A stretch of 7,033 bases of DNA. Source: an uncultured Caryophanales bacterium (lineage in GTDB: Bacteria; Bacillota_I; Bacilli_A; RFN20; CAG-826). Position numbers and translations under genes: made by a program. The notes below the pieces were generated by a model. It did not search any database. It saw only the letters and a program-made list of their open reading frames with translations, and was not told the origin of the DNA. The stretch is taken from NCBI GenBank assembly GCA_946410525.1, contig CAMKAQ010000046.1, positions 1 to 7,033 of the forward strand. The letters run 5' to 3'. Positions 1 to 6,600 of this stretch are shown piece by piece. Position 1 is the first letter of the stretch. The number at the start of each line of letters is the position of its first letter.

Positions 1-102
1 TTTTGGAAACGACTTATTATATACGTTAAGTATATGTCTCGTCCAATTAAGTATTTTTGCCCGCGTGTTATTGGAGGGCAAATAATGGTAAAATCATCTT
101 AA
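1..102 (+). other. Possible 3' tail of an upstream reading frame, or a leader ORF
   Basis: Frame 1 is open from the window edge to a TAA at 100-102, giving 33 codons. It contains an in-frame ATG at 34 and another at 85. The ATG at 85 has an excellent Shine-Dalgarno (GGAGGG, 73-78, 6 nt spacing) but would encode only M-V-K-S-S. The stop lies 2 nt before the ATG of the TPR gene. It could be the C-terminus of a gene outside the window, a short regulatory leader peptide, or chance. Codon use (ATT, ATA, GTT) is less like the neighbouring genes, which favour ATC. I recognise no family, so it is a candidate only. Confidence 0.22.
86..94 (+). promoter_or_regulatory. Extended -10 promoter for the TPR gene
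   Basis: The sequence reads TGGTAAAAT: a TGn extension followed by TAAAAT at 89-94, one base from the TATAAT consensus. No convincing -35 is seen; TTATTG at 68-73 would leave a short 15-nt spacer. Extended -10 promoters can work with a weak -35. Only 10 nt separate the box from the ATG at 105, so transcription would begin at or just before the start codon. Confidence 0.45.
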
Positions 103-104
103 CC

Positions 105-1325
105 ATGAAACGCACAACGGATGAGATGATCTACATCTTAAGCGAGTACGCTAGAACCCATAAGGACGAGATCCATTCTTTTGATGACCTCACCCCTTAT
201 ATAGCGGAACATCCGGAGATTTTCGGAAAAAAAGGTGAAGATGTTTCTGAGTCGTACAAAGCCTTCTATGAAGGCGAGAACACTCTAAACGAAGAAGAAG
301 CCAAAGCCCATTTCAAGAAGGCCATCGAGCTTGACCCTCTTAATTTCGATGCCAGAAGCGAACTTCTCGCCCTCGAATCCAAAGACAGCACTCAATACGC
401 CGCCAAAGGCTTAGATATTCAAACCAAAGGCTTAGAGCTTTTCACCAAGAACGAAGAATACAAACCTTACATCGGCAAATTCTTCGAAACGACAACGACC
501 GCTTCGTTCCTTCGCTTCAGCAAATCCCTCATGGAGCAGTTCTACATGGCAGGGGAGTATCAGATCGCCGTTTCTTTAGGCAGAGAGATGCTGATGCTCG
601 ATACCGAAGACAATTACAAAGCCAGGCACATCCTCTTCAAAGCCTTGGTGGGCTTAGGCGATGATATCGCAATCAGAGAATTCATAAACAACTACCATTA
701 CAAGAAGGACGCATACTTCTATGCGACCTTAGGCTTATACAAACTAAGCAAAGGATACTCAATCGAAGCGTTCAACATCCTTAATGATGAATGCAGAATG
801 CATAACTCTTTCATCTCGGATTGCATTCTTTACGCGAACGATTACGAAATCAAAAACGAAAGCGAGAAGCCTGTCGACACCTTCATGGATGAAATTCCTT
901 ATGAAGGCGGTACTAGAGAGGCTCTCAATTACACGGATGATCCTCTTCCTTTCGATGCCTCGGTCTTAGAGGAATTCCAGAACAAGAATCTTTCCGAATA
1001 CCTAAAGCTCTTAGGTCTCTCTTTCGAAGAAAGCGCGACTGTCGTGAGCCTTTGTGAGATCGCTCTGAATGAAAGCGTCGATAAGCTTCCTCTTTCAACG
1101 ATCAAAGACATCTTCAAAGGCGAGTCCAAAGAACATGAATATCTCCCAGTCTATGGCGAGATCAAAAAAGATGAGAAGATCCTAAGCATCATCAAGTCCC
1201 TCACTGAGAAGAATCTCCTTGAGAGAAAGGGTCCAAGCATCGTCATCAAACACGATGCATATACCGCCTTCATGGCGATCTGCCGATTACAAGAAAAGGG
1301 CGAAGTTTCCTCCGCCCAAGCATAA
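105..1325 (+). CDS. TPR-repeat protein of unknown function
   Basis: This gene encodes 406 residues with no signal peptide or membrane segment, so it is probably cytosolic. TPR-like helical pairs can be seen near residues 52-85 (A-x-x-x-F-K-K-A-I-E-L-D-P pattern), 143-185 and 203-228. The second and third recall bacterial TPR proteins sometimes labelled ST7-like, which carry a D-N-x-x-x-R-x-L-L type segment; here it is D169-N170 with R174. Residues 255-295 look like an acidic linker. Residues 350-395 could be a small helical or winged-helix-like unit, but this is weak. TPR arrays usually bind partner proteins; no partner is evident here. The start at 105 is chosen because upstream in-frame sequence offers only TTG at 57 without a ribosome site, and residues from M1 look native. 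There is no Shine-Dalgarno at normal distance; the start may be leaderless. It converges on the thioesterase gene. The CDS is secure, the function unknown. Confidence 0.9.
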   Translation: MKRTTDEMIYILSEYARTHKDEIHSFDDLTPYIAEHPEIFGKKGEDVSESYKAFYEGENTLNEEEAKAHFKKAIELDPLNFDARSELLALESKDSTQYAAKGLDIQTKGLELFTKNEEYKPYIGKFFETTTTASFLRFSKSLMEQFYMAGEYQIAVSLGREMLMLDTEDNYKARHILFKALVGLGDDIAIREFINNYHYKKDAYFYATLGLYKLSKGYSIEAFNILNDECRMHNSFISDCILYANDYEIKNESEKPVDTFMDEIPYEGGTREALNYTDDPLPFDASVLEEFQNKNLSEYLKLLGLSFEESATVVSLCEIALNESVDKLPLSTIKDIFKGESKEHEYLPVYGEIKKDEKILSIIKSLTEKNLLERKGPSIVIKHDAYTAFMAICRLQEKGEVSSAQA

Positions 1326-1347
1326 ATTTAAGCAGGTTTTGCTGACG

Positions 1348-2058
1348 TTATTCGAATTTTAGCCAGACTTCGTAGACTTTTCTTTCGCCCACTTGGCCAA
1401 TGACATAAAGCACATCATCCTTTAAGGCGTAATTCATCGTGAGGGTTTCGCCTTCTTTCGCTTCGGTGTGGTAGGCCATTCTCCAATCGACGAGTTTCTT
1501 GCTCTTAAGGTATTCGCTTCCAAGAAGGTCGCAAGCCCATTCGACATAAACCGTGTTGTTCATGTGCTGGTTGATGTCGCAATCGGTGAAGAGGACCTTT
1601 CTGTCGAGGGTCTTATCCGTCTCAAGAGGGACGATTTTGCTATCGACCGCTAAGGTTTTTTCACGTTCGTCTTTGTATTCGATATCAAGATTGATCTGAC
1701 TCGGGAGGACTGGCTTTCTGGTCTTGGAGTCAATGACGGCCCAAATGGTTTCGTCTTCAAGAAGGACGTTGCCATCCTTGTCGAGAACGACGGTATAACG
1801 AGGGAGGAAGAACCATTTTGGTGGCTCTGGGAAAGTGACGATTTCGATCTCCTCATCATAAGCAGGGATGCGGTTGACCTTTGTGGCGATTCTGGAGATG
1901 ACCCAACGCATGCCTTGGTCAAAGATTTTGTCTTTGCCAAAACCTCTGTTGGCGATGTCTCTCGCACCGATCTCCTGGATGATCTTAAGGAGGTTAGATA
2001 GACGGCAGTTTCCCGTCATGTCGCAATAGCAACTTAATATTCTCGTTTTCTGTCTCAT
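1348..2058 (-). CDS. Acyl-ACP thioesterase (FatA/FatB-like, double hotdog)
   Basis: This 236-residue cytosolic enzyme hydrolyses acyl-acyl carrier protein to free fatty acid and ACP, which ends or diverts type II fatty acid synthesis. The length fits bacterial members of the family, which lack the plant transit peptide. The first hotdog spans about residues 3-125, with the typical W-A-V-I-D stretch at 106-110 followed by R-K-P. The second spans about 145-236. The catalytic signature D161-x-N163-x-H165 followed by N167-N168, then Y171 and W174, is complete and matches the plant FatB pattern. E199 sits where I expect the glutamate of the plant R-E-C motif; the next residue is Ala, so the plant cysteine is absent. 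The ATG at 2058 is the first good start; no Shine-Dalgarno precedes it. It is transcribed alone, divergent from the SWIM/SNF2 operon. Chain-length preference cannot be read from sequence. Confidence 0.93.
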   Translation of the reverse strand: MRQKTRILSCYCDMTGNCRLSNLLKIIQEIGARDIANRGFGKDKIFDQGMRWVISRIATKVNRIPAYDEEIEIVTFPEPPKWFFLPRYTVVLDKDGNVLLEDETIWAVIDSKTRKPVLPSQINLDIEYKDEREKTLAVDSKIVPLETDKTLDRKVLFTDCDINQHMNNTVYVEWACDLLGSEYLKSKKLVDWRMAYHTEAKEGETLTMNYALKDDVLYVIGQVGERKVYEVWLKFE

Positions 2059-2069
2059 AAACGCCGTTC

Positions 2070-2078
2070 AGTATAGCA
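2070..2078 (-). promoter_or_regulatory. Extended -10 promoter for the thioesterase gene
   Basis: Read on the minus strand, the sequence is TGCTATACT: a TGn extension then TATACT (2075 down to 2070), one base from consensus. No good -35 lies at 16-18 nt; a TTGCTA at 2103-2098 is 22 nt away, too far for a normal spacer. The box ends 11 nt before the ATG, so the transcript would have a leader of only a few nucleotides. No Shine-Dalgarno is present in those bases. Confidence 0.5.
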
Positions 2079-2094
2079 TTTTTGCCTTTTTGAA

Positions 2095-2104
2095 TGCTAG
2101 CAAC
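2095..2104. repeat. Motif copy 1 (TGCTAGCAAC) in the divergent control region
   Basis: This 10-mer matches TGCTAGTAAC at 2143-2152 in 9 of 10 positions, in direct orientation and 48 bp apart. Copy 1 contains the perfect 8-bp palindrome TGCTAGCA and lies at the -35 side of the thioesterase promoter. Copy 2 overlaps the -35 of the SWIM promoter. One copy per divergent promoter is the arrangement expected of a shared operator, but two copies of a short motif can arise by chance. Confidence 0.3.
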
Positions 2105-2141
2105 CACCGAAAAAGAACAAATTTCGACCATTTAAAAGATT

Positions 2142-2169
2142 TTGCTAGTAACAAATGAGGGTATAAGAT
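2142..2169 (+). promoter_or_regulatory. Promoter for the SWIM-SNF2 operon
   Basis: A -35-like TTGCTA (2142-2147, 4 of 6 consensus bases) is followed by a 16-nt spacer and TAAGAT (2164-2169). TATAAG at 2162-2167 is an overlapping alternative for the -10. Six to eight nucleotides separate the box from the GTG at 2176, so the predicted transcription start falls on or next to the start codon. The upstream stretch 2109-2141 is A/T-rich. Confidence 0.5.
2143..2152. repeat. Motif copy 2 (TGCTAGTAAC) in the divergent control region
   Basis: This is the second copy of the 10-mer at 2095-2104, with one mismatch (T for C). It covers most of the proposed -35 element of the SWIM-SNF2 promoter, so a protein bound here would compete with RNA polymerase. 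The palindrome seen in copy 1 is imperfect here. Confidence 0.3.
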
Positions 2170-2175
2170 ATCCTC
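2157..2175 (+). promoter_or_regulatory. Dyad / potential hairpin abutting the SWIM gene start codon
   Basis: The sequence GAGGGTAT-AAG-ATATCCTC has two 8-base arms that pair with one G-T wobble and a 3-base centre. It ends at the base before the GTG. It spans the -10 box, so as DNA it could be an operator. If transcribed from further upstream, it would fold and hide the only GAGGG in the leader. That GAGGG is 14 nt from the GTG, too far for an ordinary ribosome site. Confidence 0.35.
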
Positions 2176-3648
2176 GTGAAACTATATTCAATTGATTTCT
2201 CAACATTCGCTCCCGAGATTCTCCAAAGGGGAAAGGACTACTTCAATAGCGGCAAAGTCCGTGTCGTTTTGAATGCCAACAATCATGTCCATGCCTCAGT
2301 CCAGGGAACGGGTGGCAAATCATATAAAGTGCATCTCGTTTTCGATGGCGAGAACAAGCTCGTCGATATGGAATGCTCATGCCCATATCCGCATAACTGC
2401 AAACACGAGGCCGCAGTTCTTTATTCTCTCGCTTCCTCCATGGAGAAAGAGACCGAAGAAGTCGGAAAGGGAACGTATCAGAGAATCGTTGGTTCCATTA
2501 ACGACGCATATACGAGGAAGTCGCTGAACGGTCTTCGCAAAGCGAAGGAAGACCTCATCAACCTCAAAGACAAGCTGAGCTCAGATGAGTTAGAAAACGC
2601 CACAGCGCTATATGTCGCAACGTGCTACAAAGCCTTCTACTATGGCGATGCTGAAGGCGGCGTTCATAGATGTTTTGTCGAAGCGGTCAATAACTTAGGC
2701 ATCAGTGAGAACTTCGTCGCCAAAGCGATAGAAACCGCCAAAGACTTAAACGCCTATTCGTTAGGGGAACTCTTCAACGCCTTCCTTAGCGAAGACAAAT
2801 TCTCGCTCCTCGCTCAAAAAGGCTTCATGGAAGTCTACAAAAAGGACAAACCTTTAGCGGTCTCCATCCTCAACAGCAGCTCCGTCGTTATTCCTAATAA
2901 TCTCCAGGTGTACGCGCCTTTTGCGTGTGCGCTCATCGACCACATTCCATTCTCCTCCAACCCGAACTTTTATAGAGAAGCGATCAAAGGGGCCAAGGAC
3001 TGCAAAGATATCGATTCCATTAGGAAGATCATCAAGTTCTTGAATAAGAACCATAACCAAAAATACATTCCTGAGGACATCTACGGATACCTCAAAGATT
3101 ATGGTAGTGAAGAAGAAACCGAGGCGTTCCTTCTCGATGCTTTCTATGAGTTCGACAGCGATTTCGATTCCTATCTCCGCTTAAGGAAATACGTGAGCAA
3201 GGAAAGATTCAAAGAAGTCGCTAAACGTATATCGCCTGCTCTCGGTAGCAAGTCTTTCCTCAATGCCGTCCTTCTCCGTGATGGTTCTTTGTTCCCGGAG
3301 CATATGCACGCGCTCTCAATCAAGAAGCTTTCCTGCAAGGAAGTTTATCTTTGCCGCGAAGACTTAGACGTAGATACAAAAGACAAAGTCACGAATCTCG
3401 TCAAAAAGAAACTCACAGATCCAAAAGCCAAGACCAAAGAAGCGGTGGAAGACCTATTCTACGGACTTCTCTATCTCGATTACTCTCACGACTTCTCTTT
3501 GGATACGGCCATGTTTGAGCCATTCATCCTTAAGAGCGTGTCTTCCAATAACGAATATCGTTCCATCTGGCTAGCGATAGCATCAAGGAACAATATGCTT
3601 TCGAAAGCGGGCGTCTATCCCCACGAGGTGAAACATGTTTCTCACTAA
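2176..3648 (+). CDS. SWIM zinc-finger protein, partner of SNF2 helicase
   Basis: This 490-residue protein is probably cytosolic. The N-terminus has the usual pre-SWIM pattern (F-x-x-x-I-L-x-R-G-x-x-Y-F at 11-23, then G-K-V), followed by a complete SWIM zinc finger: C67-x-C69, a 5-residue gap, C75-x-H77. SWIM fingers bind DNA or proteins and in Firmicutes occur with SNF2 ATPases, either fused or as a neighbouring gene. From memory, Bacillus subtilis YwqB beside YwqA is such a pair. Residues about 100-490 are alpha-helical, with no family I can name, possibly a solenoid scaffold. The GTG start is forced: an in-frame TAA at 2164-2166 lies just upstream with no other start codon between. No Shine-Dalgarno is at working distance. 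The 3' end overlaps the helicase gene by 14 nt, so the two are co-transcribed and probably made in matched amounts. Confidence 0.92.
   Translation: MKLYSIDFSTFAPEILQRGKDYFNSGKVRVVLNANNHVHASVQGTGGKSYKVHLVFDGENKLVDMECSCPYPHNCKHEAAVLYSLASSMEKETEEVGKGTYQRIVGSINDAYTRKSLNGLRKAKEDLINLKDKLSSDELENATALYVATCYKAFYYGDAEGGVHRCFVEAVNNLGISENFVAKAIETAKDLNAYSLGELFNAFLSEDKFSLLAQKGFMEVYKKDKPLAVSILNSSSVVIPNNLQVYAPFACALIDHIPFSSNPNFYREAIKGAKDCKDIDSIRKIIKFLNKNHNQKYIPEDIYGYLKDYGSEEETEAFLLDAFYEFDSDFDSYLRLRKYVSKERFKEVAKRISPALGSKSFLNAVLLRDGSLFPEHMHALSIKKLSCKEVYLCREDLDVDTKDKVTNLVKKKLTDPKAKTKEAVEDLFYGLLYLDYSHDFSLDTAMFEPFILKSVSSNNEYRSIWLAIASRNNMLSKAGVYPHEVKHVSH
3625..3630 (+). promoter_or_regulatory. Ribosome binding site of the SNF2 gene inside the SWIM gene
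   Basis: GAGGTG lies 4 nt before the ATG at 3635, within the last codons of the SWIM gene. It is the only start among the large genes here with a Shine-Dalgarno at normal spacing. Together with the 14-nt overlap it supports independent or coupled initiation rather than a frameshift fusion. Confidence 0.75.
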
Positions 3649-6600
3649 GGCAGGGCAAATAGGGAAAGCGCTATGCGCTGAATATCGTAAGGGGCTAACC
3701 ACTTACAGCATTCTCCAGAAACTCGAGAGTGGTCGTTTTGGTGTCGCCTTCTCTTACGACAAAGACAACGAGACAATCGTTTATGAAGCGTTCTCTTTGG
3801 ATTCCACTCCAAACGAATCGCAATACATCTATCTTGAGGTGCAGGGGGATGGAAGACCTCTTGAGCGCTTTGGCAAGAACTCTCCATTCGTTGGGTTGCT
3901 CCCAGAACAGAAGGCCCTCTATGTTTATCTCTTCGAAAAAGAGACCTCACTCCCAGCCAATGAGCTTAGTGAAATCTATAAACCAATCGCTAACTTAATA
4001 AAGCCAATAATGCCTCTTTCTGCCGCTCAAATTGAAAAAAGAGCGAGGATTCGCAAGGATTTTTTGAATTTCATCAAGGTCGATGAGAAGAAAAAGGCCA
4101 AGGAAGAAGAAGCGGAGAAATACACCCCGCTAGGAAAGATAGAGGTCGCTTTGGCCTTCAGACAAATACTTGATGAGAACAAATTCACCGTTGAGGTTAC
4201 CCTTAACGACGAGGATGACAAATCCATCAAGATCGAGAACCTCAAGACCTTCATCAACTGCTTCGTGAACGGAGAGATGTATAAGTTCAGAAGATACTCT
4301 CTCATGCCAACCCCAGAGGCCTTTGATGAGACGAGCTTAGAGATCCTTAAGTTCTTCGTGAACGTCTGCAACCGCAGGCAGGAATATAACACAAGCACGC
4401 CTGTTACCTTAGGCATTAGTCAGTTAGCAAAGCTTCTTAACATCGTCCGTGGCAAATACGTCCATTTTGGCAATGATCAGTATTATGTCGACTCCGAATC
4501 ACACCAAGCCGGATACAAAGTCCTTCCTAGCGAGGAACTCGAATTCCAGCCTCCGTTAAGGACGGTTGAGATGTTCAGAAGCATCGTCAACTCTGGGCAC
4601 ATCATCCTCCTAGATAAGAGTGCGGGCCTCATCGAGGTCTATCATTTCCCGAATGAGACAATGGGTAGAGTCTATGGCTTCTTCCTAGAGCACAAAGACG
4701 TTGATCTCTCTGCGATCAAAGACATCATTTTCGAAAAGATTCCTTTGGAATACTCTCTCAACGGAACGATGCCAAAGGACGAGAACCAGTTACGCATCTC
4801 ACTCTATCTCGACATGAACGAAGAAGGACATATCACCTTCAGAACCATCTACACCTTGTTTGGCGAAATCAAAGACAGGGATGAGCTTGATGAGAATTAT
4901 TACTACAAAGCATCGCTCAGCGCTTTCGATAGAGAACTTGAGAACGTTGGAGGATTAGAGAACGGCGCCCTCAAAGATGCAGATAAGATTCTCAAGTTCC
5001 TCCAGCAAGATCTCACCAAACTTAAGAGCCTTGCCGACGTCATGCTTTCTGAGAAACTCCAGAACACTAAAGTGAGGAGACCAGAATCCCTTGCCATCAG
5101 CATCAAGAACAATATTGATTGGCTATCCGTTTCCATTAAGTCCAAGGAATTCTCCGCCGAAGAGGTTTCGAGGATTCTCGACTCCTACAAAAAGAAGAAG
5201 AAATACGTTCTCCTCCGTGGAGACTACATCCTCCTTAAGGATGAGGACTTAAGCGTCGCTTCCGAGATCAAAGAATCCGTGAAGATGACCAACAAGATGG
5301 AAGTGGACGAGCAGCCAATCTACGAAGCTTTCAAACTCCTCGCTCTTGAAGAAGAAGGAACGAAAATCGAGTTCTCCGACTTTGTCGGACGCATCATCGA
5401 CGACATCTCTAACTTCAAAGAAACGGAGATTTCTCCAACCAAAGAGGTGAAGAGAGTTGTTAGACCATACCAGGAAGCTGGCATCAAATGGCTTACCGTT
5501 CTCCACAAATACCATCTTGGCGGTATCCTTGCCGATGACATGGGCTTAGGAAAGACTCTTGAGGTCATTTCTTTCCTTGAAGGTCTCAAAGAAGAAAAAC
5601 CATCCCTCATCATCGCTCCTAAGAGCGTCATCTATAACTGGCTTAGCGAATTCAAGCGTTGGGCGCCAGGCTTAGAGGCATTCGTCATCGACGGGACCAA
5701 AGACGAAAGAGTCAAAGCCATCGGCAAGATCAAGAACAACAAGAAATCATTCTTCATCACCTCATATGATTCGATGAGGAACGATGAGGCTCTCTACAAG
5801 AACAAACAGTTCGAGGTTTTAATCACAGACGAGGCTCAATACATCAAGAATGGTGCAGCCCTAAAATCACAAGCCGTCCGCACTTTGAATTCCTCTTGCA
5901 GGTTCGCCTTAACTGGCACGCCTATTGAGAATTCTATGGCGGATTTGTGGGCGATATTTGACTTTTTGATGCCAGGATACCTCGATTCTTTCAATATCTT
6001 CAAGACAAGATACATTCTTGCTGGAGACCAAGTAAAAGCCAGAGGTTCATTATCAAGAAAGATCACTCCGTTCCTCCTCAGAAGAACTAAAGCGGAAGTC
6101 CTTAAAGACCTTCCAAAGAAGACAACCGAGATTGTCACCCTCACGATGAACGATGAAGCGAGAAGGTATTACAACGCAGTGCTCATCGACACGAGGAACA
6201 AGATCAAACAAAAGAGGGAAGACCCGACCAAGGGAGACAAGTATTCCGAGAAAGGTTTATTCTCTGTTTTGCCTCTTCTCACAAGACTTCGTGAGATCTG
6301 CGTTGACCCATCCGCTTTCCTTGATGGTTTCAGCGAGGAATCCGCTAAGATGGCCTACGCTCTCTCATACATCACGATTGCGGTGGAAGCAGGGCATAAA
6401 GTCCTTGTCTTCTCTTCCTTTACGAAGGTCCTTGATCACTTAAATATTCTCTTAAGAGAATCCGGCGTGAAATCTTACTACATTTACGGCGCTACAGAAG
6501 CCGATGATCGTCTTAGCATGGCAGAGAGTTTCAATACGAAGAATGACGTTAACGTTATGCTCGTTTCTCTTAAGGCTGGCGGCACCGGTCTTAACCTCCA

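Noticed and set aside
57..104. N-terminal extension of the TPR protein from a TTG at 57
   Set aside because: No ribosome site precedes the TTG. The 16 added residues look like translated leader, and the region carries promoter-like sequence. The ATG at 105 gives a more natural N-terminus.
1326..1347. Bidirectional terminator between the converging TPR and thioesterase genes
   Set aside because: Only a 4-bp stem (AGCA/TGCT) with no clear T-tract is present, too weak to call.
2155..2166. Mini-ORF ATG-AGG-GTA-TAA before the SWIM gene
   Set aside because: It has three codons without a ribosome site and overlaps the promoter -10 box, so it is very likely chance.
3612..3660. Programmed frameshift or broken gene joining SWIM and SNF2 into one protein
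   Set aside because: The helicase frame is closed by TGA at 3629-3631. A GAGGTG ribosome site sits at proper spacing before the ATG at 3635, and no classical slippery heptamer is seen in the overlap. Translational coupling explains the arrangement.
4027..4416. 129-residue minus-strand open frame inside the SNF2 gene
   Set aside because: It is serine/leucine-rich shadow coding opposite the lysine/glutamate-rich linker and associated domain, with no start signal.
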